From the NCBI RefSeq assembly GCF_000350225.1, contig NW_005179259.1, positions 1 through 64,000 on the forward strand: 64,000 nucleotides of DNA, read 5' to 3'. The notes below the pieces were generated by a model. The model was not told the DNA's origin. It ran no database searches and was given only the letters and a program-made list of their open reading frames with translations. The DNA comes from Chondrus crispus (Eukaryota > Rhodophyta > Florideophyceae > Gigartinales > Gigartinaceae). Made by a program: the position numbers and the translations under genes. Shown piece after piece: positions 40,429 through 50,815 of this stretch. The stretch's first letter is position 1. Every line of letters begins with the position of its first letter.

Positions 40429-41672
40429 ATGGCAAGCCTCGTCGCCGTCCTACGAAAGCTCGAAATCATTGAAGCACAGCTTCGGAGAGTTGCAAATGAT
40501 ACGAGCGAGGCAAAAGTCGATGTCAAGTCTTTGAAGTCCGATCTGTCCAATATAAAGAGAACAATTGGGCCTGCCGGGTTGCCCACAGTTTTTGACCCGA
40601 ACAGCAATTCAAATATATACGCCTCTTTTCGGGGAGTACTTCCGGCACCAAAGAAATGTCGAAACTCCAAGGAAACGTCCTTTTTTCGTTAGGTAGAGAA
40701 CTTAAGGCTGCAATTGATGTCTTTAACTCTGCCGCAAAAGAAGCCTGAATCCGGCCAATACCGGAGATATTGCAAACGCCCCTGTCATTCTCTCGTGCAG
40801 TCATGAAGTCGGCTGAAAGCTGTATTGCGATATGTAAGACGTTTGGACCATACAGCGGCAAACTCACATTTATGGAGATCAAGAATCTGTACAGCAAGGA
40901 GCAGATCATGTTCAACCAGGCATTCGAACTGATATTGAAACGGTTAGTTCGTTTGCATCCAGTTCTCGCCACTGCGGAGGGTCAATGGGCTGCAAACACA
41001 GCTGTTCGCCGACGACTAATAGTTATGAAGGAGAACAGGAACGCATCTCCCGAAAAGGAAAGAGATGAAGAGTGGAAAGAAGTGGGCCGTACAGAAGACT
41101 CCTCCAGTGATGCAGTCAGTGATACGGAAAGTTTTATCCTCCATGAAGCCTGTGCGTTGCACGACGGGACAGAGTGTGACCTCTGCCGTGATGACGAAAA
41201 TATGGCCTTACCACGCGAGGTTTTCATCGCTCGGAATGCACCTCGTACGGCAGACATATGCGCTATTTCCAATGCCGTACACATGGATGATGCGCACGAG
41301 AGGGTATGTAAGGAAGTACGGCATGTGTCAGACAGTAGTGATGCTAACTCTAAAGAAATTGAACGCAACTTACAGCCGCCTGCACGCAGGAAAACAAGAA
41401 GCAGAAGCGTCAACCATGATATCCGGAAGAGTGCACAGAATATCATTGCAGGGAATTCTGGACGTGTGCATAAGGAAGTGGAAGGCAGCCTGTCTTGGAA
41501 TGGCCGCATGTCTGATAAATCGGGGATGGGCTACCAGGCCTTTGGCTTGCGATCGCGAAATCTTAATTTCAATGATGTGTCTGAAGAGCGTCAGATGAAA
41601 CACGCAAGGACGGAGACGAAAGGACAGAAGGCTGCTCGGAAAAGGAGCATGTTGTTTGAAAGTGACGAGTAG
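40429..41672 (+). pseudogene. Accessory ORF of the CACTA-type insert, about 410 aa
   Basis: ATG 40429 opens a helical, coiled-coil-like start (LRKLEIIEAQLRRVANDT … VKSLKSDLSNIKR). One frame change at about 40655-40690 and one TGA (40748-40750) interrupt it. The reading then continues to TAG 41670-41672 with FGPYSGKLTFMEIKNLYSKE and a charged tail ending in basic clusters (RRKTRSRSVN, KAARKRS) that could be a nuclear localisation signal. A small Cys/His group (HEACALHDGTECDLC) may bind zinc. I do not recognise a family. Its divergent position and association with a TNP2-like transposase recall the TnpA-type DNA-binding partner of CACTA elements, but no sequence similarity was established. Confidence 0.55.
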
Positions 41673-41859
41673 AGTTTTTAGCTTCACTCCTACGCATCCA
41701 CTCTCTTGGTGAAAATGCATACGTCGCTGTTAGTGTGTACACATAAGATACGCTGCGACATCCAGTAAGATGCTTGCTGTTCATTACAATCGCACAATTG
41801 TTTCGTGATGCGTACCAATTTGTAACAGAGAAAGCCGACGGTTGAGAAAGGATTCTTCG

Positions 41860-43010
41860 CACAGCGTTCACCCGAAACAAACCTACGGGGCGCACTTCAA
41901 AAACTTGTGGCCAGAAATAACTTCCATCGGCAACTTCATAGAAGTCTCTGCCAACAAAAATTGTAATACCTTGACCTGCCACGAGCAAAACATCGGGCAT
42001 CCCGGAAATGCCACGTCACAATGTTGTCCTTGGCCTCCAAATGCAGCCCTTGTCTCCTCTCCGTAAAGCGTTGCAAAATAGGTACGACACTGGGTCTCCA
42101 TAACGTATCATTGACCGTCATGAGGGACTCCTAATTCGTCGAGCGTGGGTATCGATAATCATATCTGTGTTGCGACACGAGATCGACACCGAGGTCACCC
42201 AAAAAGCTGTCCAACGTGTCCTTCGACCGACCACAAAGGATATATACAAAGTTGCCAGGATGTGAAGAGAGCCTCAGCAAGAACCTTCTTACGGACAATG
42301 CTGGGAAATCGAGATCAGTGAGGGAGACAGGCGCACAAAGTGTGCATTCATACTCGAGTAGAAACAATCTTTTGGCCCTTGTACGCATATCTGGAATGAC
42401 ATCCAACGAAACGCGCAGTACGGATTGCCTCGGTTTGTGCATATCTTGCACTTTCATCAGTCTCAAGTTTTTGCAACTCACTAACAAAAGACCGAGCCCA
42501 GAACGCTACAGTATGCTTGGTCACATAATGACACAAATTGTAATGCTTGAGAGCTCGTTCCCTCTTGGGAACAAGTACTGCTTCATGCATAGCATTGGCA
42601 AGCTCCTCGATGTTCCACGGGTTGACGCATATTGCAGAAGAGAGCGATTGGGCAGAACCCGCAAACTCGGACAGCACCAAAGAAGCTAATCCCGACAGTA
42701 CCAAGGAAGCAGTGACGCTTCTGTTGAGATAAGACGTACTCATACGAAAAAAGATTCATGCCGTCTCGTATTGAGGTGACAACTGCCACATCTGCAACCG
42801 TATACAAGGCACATAGCTCGTCAAATTTGACCGACTGATTAATAAACACAATGGGGGCGTACTAAACATTCCCGTATTGAGCATTGATACGGCCCACGAG
42901 TTCGTTTGTCTGGCGGATGAGCTTCTTGTATTCATTAATCTCCGTTCGGGACGGGACGCCAATTTGAACAAGTAAGATATTCTCCGTCCATACAAGATGG
43001 TTGGACAACA
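41860..43010 (-). pseudogene. Trehalose-6-phosphate synthase/phosphatase (TPS-TPP) fragment
   Basis: TPS (GT20) makes trehalose-6-phosphate from UDP-glucose and glucose-6-phosphate; the fused TPP domain dephosphorylates it. The minus strand carries the C-terminal half of TPS (NILLVQIGVPSRTEINEYKK, VKFDELCALYTVADVAVVTS, RDGMNLFSYEYV, LVLSEFAGSAQSL, VNPWNIEELANAM). The TPP domain follows, where the catalytic DxDGT motif reads EYECT. Then come ILCGRSKDTLDSFLG, NIVTWHFRDA and VFEVRPVGLF. Several frame changes and a TAG (near 42860) are present; the N-terminal Rossmann half of TPS and the last TPP motif are missing. It is a captured or stranded fragment inside the insert. Confidence 0.8.
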
Positions 43011-44194
43011 GATTTCGGAAGTTTATGACTTTGTGTGGTGAGGGACTCGGTTGGACACGACGATGAGGCGGGGGCTGGTGGCGCCATGCTGCGGGAGGCC
43101 CTCAAGATTTATATAAGACCTGCTACCAGTGCTGGAGTGGACGGGGTGGCATCCTGTGCGTCGTCGTCGGGCTTGGCAGCATCACTGCGGACGGATTTGA
43201 GCTCGAGATGGAGGTGGTCGATCTGGGATTAGATCTCTGCTTCCGTGGGCTTGGCGGAGAGGTCGTCCAGGTCATCGAGGTCGTCCGAGGAGCCCAGCGA
43301 GGGCGACAAGATCAGGGTCGTGCTTGACGCGGGGAAGGGACGCGTGGGGAGCGTTGCCTCGCTGTCGTGCAGCAGATATTGATGCGCATCCAGGGCCCGG
43401 AGGGTGTTGGCAAAGCGACGACAACGCGCGGATCCCACATCGACCATGTGGTGCCGTACACAGCGGAGGGGATGAAAGTAGAGCGAATGGGGTGATCACA
43501 TGGACAGGGCGGTGAAAGGATGGGCAGGGAGGAGGGGAGTCGAAAAAGAGAAGAGGGGAGAGAGAAGAAGGGGAGGAGGGATAAATGTGAAATGAAGGAG
43601 AGGGTCCAGCAAGGAAGGGCGAGGATGGGCGAAGGAAATGTGGTAAAGGCGGAGGCGTGCGGGGGGAAAAGAAGGTTTACAAAAAATTGCCGGTAGTATA
43701 CACGTGGACACGTGTACAAATGTTGGCCCTCCTTTATCCGAAGAGTTGGGCCTCACGGACCCTAGGCACACACTAAGCGCCCCCTCTTCCAAAATCACGG
43801 GCCGTTTTTCTAATTTTAAAGAACAGTTAGATGCTGTTGCCAACGGGTCGCGGTTGGGCGCCCCGACTAATAAGCTACCACCCGAGCCTTGCAGCTCGGT
43901 ACACGCCGGAACAAAGCGCTCGGAAGAGGAGACAGGACCGGCCACTGCGACGGAGAAGGGGAGGCCGCAGCCGCTACTACTGCGCTGGAGGGTGATCAGC
44001 CCCACAACGGCCCCAAGGAAGAGAAAGAAAGGATCTGTGCCTGCCAGAGAGCAGAAATACGGCTTATATACAAAAATGCCGTGCCTCAAGAAGTTGAGTT
44101 TTTCATTTGGCTTAATTAGTGACCGTTTCAAAATTTCAAATCTGAGAATGCCATTCATGAGTATGTTCAACGGCACAGCTTCCAACTTGTAGAT
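43011..44194. other. Insert DNA of unknown origin
   Basis: Open frames exist on both strands (for example minus 43496-44185 and plus 43704-44192), but neither shows domain-like composition. One contains GAG/AAG-rich low-complexity DNA (43500-43670). No assignment is made. Confidence 0.4.
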
Positions 44195-45230
44195 TTGTCA
44201 TGTAATTGCGACTGCGCTCCACCAAGTTCAGCCGCCCCCACCGTAGAAGGGCACCGTCATTTTCGCGATCGCTACGCGCATGTGTGGAGCGGCCTCCCGG
44301 TCAAGCATCCTCATTCTCATGATGCAAATCTGCGTCTGCCTCACGTCACCGCCTCCTGTGTTGGCCCCGGGACGGCGCCATCACCGAAGGTATCTGCGAT
44401 CTGCCTCTCGAACTTGTCCGTATCTAAGAAGGGGGCTGCGCGCTTGAAGCGGGTATCGTTCATTCCGCCGAAGACGAGCGCAACCGATTGTGAAGCGGGT
44501 GCCCAACTTTTCAGGCGTAGTCTGTTCAGTGTCGCATTGGTGATGTTTGTCATTGGTGCAGCGCTCGCCGCCGCAGAGACGGCGATTACTACTTTATGGC
44601 CGTGGAAAGTTCGTGAACTGGCTGACAAAGAAGGGGGATCATCTCCCTTTGCAGTCCTCGAATCCGATCTCACCCGTTTTCTCACGACCATACTTGTGAC
44701 TACTACAAGCGCCACTGTGTTATGTACAGCCATAGCCAATGAAGTTGCTGGTGACTTTTTCGGTCCAGCTGCCGTAGGGTGTGATACACATCGTGCCTCA
44801 CGGTTGTCGGGGCAACTGCCACAGATCTCAGCGTGAAAATGACAAGCGTGATTGCATATGCTACGCACTACCCTACCCCAGCACCAGGTCCAAACTCGGG
44901 TCCCAGTTGATTCTTCATCCACGTCGTTCAACATGGCGATCCGACAGTTGCTCCACTCAGCGTATTCCATCCTCCTCATTTCCCCCTCTTTCATCACTGT
45001 GCCAAGCTCGCCGGCAAGGGTGCGAGTATCGCTCCTTGCGCGTGGCGGTATTCTCTCTATGCTCGCGCGCGGTTGTACCACGGCCTCAACCGCGCCCCCT
45101 ACTTCGCCACGCAAGCCGTCGCCAAGCACATGATCTCGCGTGGCGCGGGCGTCACTAAAGTTTACTCCATAGCCAAGGCCGCGCTGCACTTCCTCACCCA
45201 GACACCCGCCCTCCAGATTCATCGCAATTA
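44195..45230 (+). pseudogene. Plastid CNNM/CorC-type (DUF21) membrane protein, 5' fragment
   Basis: The first 213-codon reading (44195-44836) has a basic, Ser/Thr-rich N-terminus that could be a plastid transit region. The start of a DUF21 domain follows: a hydrophobic helix (FSVALVMFVIGAALA), the conserved AAETAITTLWPWKVRELADK, and SDLTRFLTTILVTTTSATV leading into a second helix. Plant and algal chloroplast CNNM/CorC-like proteins have nearly the same AETAITTLWPWKVREL block. After the second helix the reading loses similarity, and later short stretches are in changing frames, so the CBS domains and the rest are absent. It lies at the right end of the CACTA-type insert and looks captured. The match is one of the strongest hints that the genome is from a plastid-bearing organism. 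Confidence 0.65.
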
Positions 45231-45244
45231 AAACTCCCTAACCC

Positions 45245-45574
45245 GGTTCTCCTTCCCACTCATGGACCATTGCTGGTAACGTTTCCCAGGGACACAAGTG
45301 GTCGTCTACGCGTCGCATTGGTCAGTCCTAGGGCACTTGGCCAAAAACAAATGGTTCTCGAAAATTGGAGAATGGTCAATGCCAATCGATGAACAAAATA
45401 AATGGTCAGGAATGGCGCTCCCGATGGACCATTGGCCAACTATGCACAGAAACTGGTGGGGCGAAACAGGGATCGCGCCCAGCCAAGTGGACCCGTAGTG
45501 GACCATTCAATGCACTGTTGACCAATTATGAACCAGTAGATGACCAAAATCGACCATTTATTGTATTTAATTTC
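45245..45574. repeat. Right subterminal repeats of the CACTA-type insert
   Basis: This end is dense in TGGTC/GACCA words: CATGGACCATTG, ATTGGTCAG, AATGGTCAATG, AAATGGTCAGG, GATGGACCATTGG, AGTGGACCATTC and CGACCATTTATTG at the extreme end. Similar words in the left end are mostly inverted. Confidence 0.6.
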
Positions 45575-45578
45575 TGCA

Positions 45579-45899
45579 AGGGATTGTGGGACGGGTGATC
45601 GGGATTCCGGTTTCTGTGATCATTTGTTGCAGCCATCGCGTATGTGCGGCTGCTTCTGCCGCTGCTATGTATTCGGCCTTGCAGGTACTTTTTGCCACTA
45701 CTGGCCGCTGTTTCGCCATCCATTGTACCGGCGCTACGTTGACCAAGGTGGCCATGCCGGTGATGGACTTGCGGGTCGTTTGGTCGTTGGCATAGTCCGC
45801 GTCCGAGTAAGCTTTGATTACGGTGTTCGTGGCTGTTATCGCTGGCATCAAGATGCCTTCGTCTCTCGTGGATCGCAGATACTGCGTGGGTGGTTGCAC
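45579..45899 (-). pseudogene. copia-3 RNase H, N-terminal half
   Basis: The reading has AYSDADYANDQTTRKSITG, QWMAKQRPVVAKSTCKAEYI and AAAHTRWLQQMI, the classical copia RNase H start with its catalytic Asp and the SxxEAEY region (here CKAEY). It ends at the insertion border and continues at 32753. Confidence 0.85.
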
Positions 45900-47200
45900 G
45901 AGTTTCCAGTGTCTGCGCGTCGGGTTTTTCAGTGCACGTGCTAGGCCGTTGATGGCAAACGCGATGTCGGGGCGTGTACTGTCCGCAATAAATCGGATCT
46001 CGCCTACAGCTTTCCCATGTATGGCGGCAATGTCGGTGCAAATTTCCTCGCTCTACGTGGGGAGGTCCATTGGGATGCCGTCCAGATACGGGGTGTTTTG
46101 GGGTTGCATTCGTGCTGCACGAGGAGTGTCACTACATTGTCAATGTGATCGGGTTGTGACATGTGTATCCCTTCCTTGCTGTACCTGATTGTCCAGTTCA
46201 AGTACTTGCTTTGTCTTCCCAAACGTTTGACCTTATATTTTTTGGAGGACTGCGTATAGGTCGTTTATGAGTTATTGTGCTGTAGAGATTGGAAGGAAGT
46301 CATCCATACTGATGCCCACTAGGATTTTTCTCCACCTTGGTGTTTTGTGAACAGTGAGGTGTCAGCTCTCATTTGTAGATATCCGTGTCTCTGGAGGTGT
46401 CTGTGTAGCTCCGTGCTATATACGTTGGCTGCTTCGAGGGGTCCGTATAGGGTTTCTCTCAATTCCCTATGTGGCGCGCGGTGTTTTTATGAGCCATTGA
46501 AGCGTTGCGGTTGCCACACGTAGAATTTGTTTTCGTGTTAGTGTCTCTCGTGCAAGTACGCTCTGGTTATATCGAAATGTTCGATGTTCATGTTCCTTGA
46601 TGCGGCTATGGCGAACAGTGTTCGTATCTTTGCACGGTCTGTCATATACGTGGCCGTTTTTTCGGGGTCATAGTGCTCATGCGGTCTCCCCTTATCGAGC
46701 ATCTTGCCTTGCTTGCGGTGGCCTGCTCGCCATGTTTGTACCGATACGTCATGGTAGTCGGGATATTTGCTGTGCGTGCGTTCTTGGGGTTCTGGGATGA
46801 CCAGTCTATCGCCTTCATGCTGTCGGTTTGTGCTAGTTCATCGCCGTGCCCTTGCATGCCAGCATTATTGCGAGTGCGTGCATGTCGGGATGGTGCGGCA
46901 GGCCTTGCATCATATCTCTCACCGTGGTTCTCTCGTTGTCGATGCTGTGATATCTGGACACTTGCATTCGGTACCGAATATCTCTGTGTCTGTTGATATA
47001 TTATTTGAGCTCTTGCCCGGCTTTGAAATGGAAATTGCGTGCTTCCGCGTCCAATAGCTCGTCGTCCTCGAGCGACCTTGTGTCGACGGCTTGTTTCTGG
47101 ATTGTGCATATCACGTGGGGGTCGTATCTCAGGATGCGTTGTGCTACTAGTTTGAAAACGCTTTCGCTTAGACTCCGCATGATGGCTTTCTTCAACGGAT
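45900..47200 (-). pseudogene. copia-3 reverse transcriptase remnants
   Basis: Readable pieces in different frames are AQTDSMKAIDWS and MTYRYKHGEQATASKARCSI (RT start, about 46700-46830) and IRYSKEGIHMSQPDHIDNVV (end of RT, 46004-46222). Between them (46220-46640) the palm is too degraded to read. The stretch before the RT (47001-47195) has no recognised function. Integrase and protease are absent. Confidence 0.7.
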
Positions 47201-47568
47201 CTTGCTTTTTCTGTTTCGCGTTCCTTTTCGCGGGTTCGATGGTTTGTGGTATCGTTTGAGCGAACTGTTCTTGCGTTTCGATGTTTCTTGCGTGTATTTC
47301 TAAAGCGTCATACTAGTAGGCAAAATTAGAAAGTGTTAGTGTGCGGAGATTTCCTGTGACACGTTTGTTCTCTCAGTTGTTTTGAGGTGTCTGTGCTTTG
47401 CTTGGCTTGTCTGGGGGTTTGCGGGATCGGAGGGTGGTCGTTTGTAGTGCTTGTGCGGTTTTGCAGTTCGGTTCGTCTTGGGCCGCGTCGTGGAGTGTGA
47501 TTTAACGTCTTTGTTGTGGGGAATCGGGTGGGACAGATCGTGCTCAGTGGTTCGTGGTACACATAACC
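47201..47568 (-). other. copia-3 leader region
   Basis: This is non-coding or decayed Gag sequence between the RT remnants and the 5' LTR. On the minus strand the first bases after the LTR are GGTTATGTG, the same GGTTATG as in copia-1, compatible with priming by the 5' half of initiator tRNA-Met. Confidence 0.5.
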
Positions 47569-47706
47569 TGCGATTCCATGAACTCCGATGCCCCCGATCC
47601 CTGGGAGAGCGGGTAGCTGTCGGCGACTTTATTGGGAGTGCGGCGTGCCTTATTGGATATGTCTTAGTACTGGGGCGTGATGTACTGTGGTATGGACGTA
47701 ACCACA
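47569..47706 (-). repeat. copia-3 5' LTR
   Basis: This 138-bp LTR starts TGCGATTCC and ends GTAACCACA on the plus strand, followed by the target duplication ACCTG. Confidence 0.85.
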
Positions 47707-48075
47707 ACCTGCACATGTTGAGACTCCTAGCTCCTTACAGTTAGGGGATAAAGTTTAGGCTAAATGTTGGCATCGGGGGGGCGACAGGGTGTTTTTCTTA
47801 ACATATAGGGGGGCGATTCTATGGTTTCTCCAGTATTGGGAAGGCGACTGCGAAAAATATGATCCAGCAGTAGGGCGAATCCTCAAATGGTTAACATATG
47901 GGGGGGCGATAAAATGATACGATAAGCGACATTTGCACATGGTGCTGTTTTAGGGGGGCGAAAGTGACATTTTTGGAAAAACCAGGGGGCGATTTAGAGA
48001 AATGTGATTATGTAGGGGGGCGATATGTCATTCTTGTGATATAGGAGGGTGATTGAGTGTATAACAAAGCTACGT

Positions 48076-50229
48076 TCACTGCGGCACATCATCAAAAAGT
48101 TGCCTTAAACTGCAGTCTCGAGCTACGTGCCCTTCGAGATGACATAAAGAGCACTGATAAGATCGACGCTTAGGGGCATTAGGCCCACGCTCGTACCACC
48201 CTTTTCAGCGTTTTCCTGCATTCTTGACCGGTCTTCCACGGGGTAGGGGAATGGCCTTGGGAACCTGTAGATTGTTACCAGACACAACCATTCTCTTTGC
48301 GGCTAATATAACATCATCCACATCGCTCTGGTGAGGAAGAGCAAAAAACACATTCTCGTACTGTGCTCTCCATGACACTGTTAGATGTTTGCGGTCGATA
48401 AACTTGTGCAAGTTTGCACTTCCATACTTTTCACAAATAACAGCGACTCCGTGATAGCATGGGAAGCCCGAACTACGTCGAGAATACGCACAACAATCTG
48501 GTGGGACTTGGGATTCACCGCTCAAATTGACGATGCGTGTTGAAGATCCATCTACTTGACTACGTACTGTAGCCGCAATTTGCGGAGATCCGTCTAGAAA
48601 TTCCACAGAGAGCTGATAGGCTCGCGATCGCTGTATGAGTGATGCGAGGTGCTTCTCAATGTACGGGGGGACAGGATTTTTGCAGGACAGTGCGTCAGCT
48701 TGACGTCTCAAAAGCCCGGCTCTTTGAGTAAGTAAAACGGTTGTTATCATTTTTTGAGGTTCCACACTTCGTATGTTATTGCGCAATGCGGCAGCCATCT
48801 GGCTCTCCGCCCCTTGTGATGTGCCAATAAGATCGTGAAGGTTTGAAAAGGCAAAGTACAGTTCAGAATCGTCGAATTTGCCGAGGTATTGTCTCTGATC
48901 AACGCTATATTCTGAGCGTATGTCGTTAACCATTTCAATTGTCGGCGCATATACCGCCTTTTCATACAAATGCAGTCCGACAGCTTTCTCTGCCCCACGT
49001 AGCTTAGCCCCAAGATTTTTCTTGACATGTATCGGATCCAGAAAGATACGAGCATGCTGAAAACATTCCCTATATGCCCTGTCAATAGACTTTTCTTGGT
49101 CAACGATAGTAGTTCGAGAAGGTACATCGAATCCATCGATAGCTGCACATGCTTGAAAGATACTCCGCCACGTTTCGAGACACTCTGGACCGACAAAATG
49201 ACCAAACACCAACGGAAAAAGGTGGTTGTTACAGTCATACGCAACCACTTCAAATGTAGTTCCGTATGACTGAGAACCGACGCCATCGCAATGTGCAGCA
49301 TCAGCTGCACAAGTAGTCCTTCCCGTCGCACAGATGTGCTTCGCGACAGAGGGTACAAATACAAAGCCTCCATAGTACCGCCCATGCTCATCAATATATG
49401 AGCAATCTACGACATCCGCATTGAACAATTCCTCGTCAGGAATAGTTTTGGCTCTCTTGCACTGAGCAAAAATATGACGCGCTGCCTTCAGCCTTTGCTC
49501 CTTCATCTCTAATCCGTTTAGTATAAAAATTTTGACAGTGTGTCCAACGTCCTCCAGGAGCTTCGCGTAGCCATCCATGGCTGCCATGTTGACAGGCCTT
49601 GATATTGTTAAGTGTCTCATTAACTCACGGCGTATGCTACGATAGTGAGTGTAGGATGGTTGGCGCTGGTAAATTCCTTTTGCTTTCACCACGGCAGCGA
49701 TGGCCCTGGAATTTATATTTGGTATGTTCGAGGTTTCTTCTAAAATGGCCCTCGCGACTTGTTTCGCAGTATAAGCGGGTGCACAGTACTGCTTGGCACG
49801 CGCTGCGCGCCTTGATGACGGACTTGACCCAGGAACTGGAAGCTCTTGCCCAAAACACTCATTATTATGTTCCTGGTGTTTATTGAGCTTCCAGTTCCCG
49901 GACTTAGGCTGCCAGTTGAAAGCAATGACCGCATTGCAACGCTTATTACGGCAGCTCATTTGTACTTTAGTCGTGGTTTGGTGAATATTGACCCCTTTCT
50001 GCACAGCAAGGTGTGCAGTGTGAGCCCTTATGAGCTGCTCACACTTCCATCTGGCATTGAAAGACATCCCAATCACTGGGCAGACAGGTATGACCCTTCT
50101 TGGTTTCCATGTCCTAGAAGCCAGTCTCTCTGCGCGTAGAGCCAAATTTTGCCCGCTGTACCGCTCTTTGTTTGGATGCACGTTTTTGCTGCCTTCTTTT
50201 TGAAAGTGCAGAAGTATTTCCTGGGACAA
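48076..50229 (-). pseudogene. MULE transposase with SWIM finger and zinc knuckle
   Basis: The main frame (50229-48205, 674 codons) begins with a Cys/His region typical of MULE N-termini (MSCRNKRCNAVIAF … KHQEHNNEC). The MULE DDE core follows: NADVVDCSYIDEHG, TCAADAAHCDGVGSQSYG, FGHFVGPECLETW and TTIVDQEKSIDRA. A SWIM-type finger (CCAYSRRSSGFPCYHGVA) and an AT-hook-like RGRPVKNAG come after that. A TGA at 48205-48207 ends it, but the same frame continues 42 codons to TGA 48076-48078 and contains a zinc knuckle, CSLCHLEGHVARDC. This indicates that the native protein was longer and lost its tail by one nonsense change. Upstream, the natural start is in another frame. Confidence 0.85.
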
Positions 50230-50815
50230 GTTCTTGAGGACTGTCAGGATTCGTGTTTGTAGCTATTTCTACGGGCACCTCCTCCTCATCGCTGAGACGG
50301 GAGTCGGTATATTCTCCCATGTAGTCAACTGGGTCAAATGAATCACTATCACAATCGTCGACAGGATCACCAAAATCAGAACACGTCTCATCCTCTAATG
50401 TGCTATTTTGTTCATCACTGCCTTCTTTCCCAGGAAAATCACTACTTTCACTGTCGTCCTTATTCTGCTCTGGAGCAAATTCTGGTGCATATTCTGGTGC
50501 ATCGTGCTCAGGAGCTGCCCTGGCCTCATGCCCTGTATTAGAGTTGGGGGTGGGACTAGAGTTGGGGGTGGGATGCGAAGATTCAGTTGGATGCGGTGCG
50601 GTGCTGCTGGAGGGCGCAGATCAGACGCCATCTTGTGTGGATTCCGCGTGCATTGTTTCTTGACGCCTTGATTCCTCCACTTCCTCCCGTTCCATCTGCA
50701 GCTTCATTTCGTGATTCCGCACATGTCGCTCTTTCGGTGTGGAGCAGCGGGTAAACCTAACCCTTGTTGATATATTGAAGTTGTCTGAACGATTCACAGA
50801 GAACTGGTTCTGCAA
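50114..50815 (-). pseudogene. MULE N-terminal linker, acidic
   Basis: One frame from 50815 to 50114 is charged: a Glu/Arg-rich helix (MKLQMEREEVEESRRQE), an in-frame TGA at 50621-50623, then Ser/Pro/Asp/Glu-rich sequence (EFAPEQNKDDSESSDF, DDCDSDSFDPVDYM) and a basic patch (SKRRQQKRASKQRAV). It is out of frame with both neighbours, so frameshifts or introns join the J-domain, linker and transposase. No family is recognised. Confidence 0.5.

Larger units (their letters stand above)
32754..45574. mobile_element. CACTA/TNP2-type DNA transposon carrying host-gene fragments
   Basis: The insert's borders are fixed by the two halves of the copia-3 RNase H region. TGCA stands at both edges (32750-32753 and 45575-45578) as a possible 4-bp target duplication. 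Both ends are rich in TGGTC/GACCA words (TGGTCCAT, GGACCATT) within about 350 bp, and the outer stretches (ATAAATAGG… and the complement of CGACCATTTAT) are loosely inverted copies. Inside are a TNP2-like transposase (minus), a divergent accessory ORF (plus) and broken copies of three host genes. I infer one element that captured genes. Stepwise nesting of several insertions cannot be excluded. Confidence 0.7.
32254..47711 (-). mobile_element. copia-3: deleted Ty1/copia element split by a 12.8-kb insertion
   Basis: Target duplication ACCTG flanks the structure (32254-32258 and 47707-47711). LTRs at 32259-32465 and 47569-47706 start TG and end CA. On the minus strand GGTTATG follows the 5' LTR, and a GCGTCAGGGGGAG tract precedes the 3' LTR. 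The copia interior continues on both sides of the insert (RNase H C-terminus at 32533-32749, N-terminus at 45579-45899). Without the insert it is only about 2.6 kb: most of Gag, protease and integrase is missing. Confidence 0.88.

Noticed and set aside
43496-44185. Minus-strand ORF of 229 codons
   Set aside because: It runs through purine-rich low-complexity DNA and ends in repetitive Ser/Pro/Leu; no recognisable fold.
32254-47711. Two separate copia fragments near 32.3-32.75 and 45.6-47.7 kb
   Set aside because: They are parts of one element: complementary RNase H halves, matching LTRs and the same ACCTG duplication outside both.
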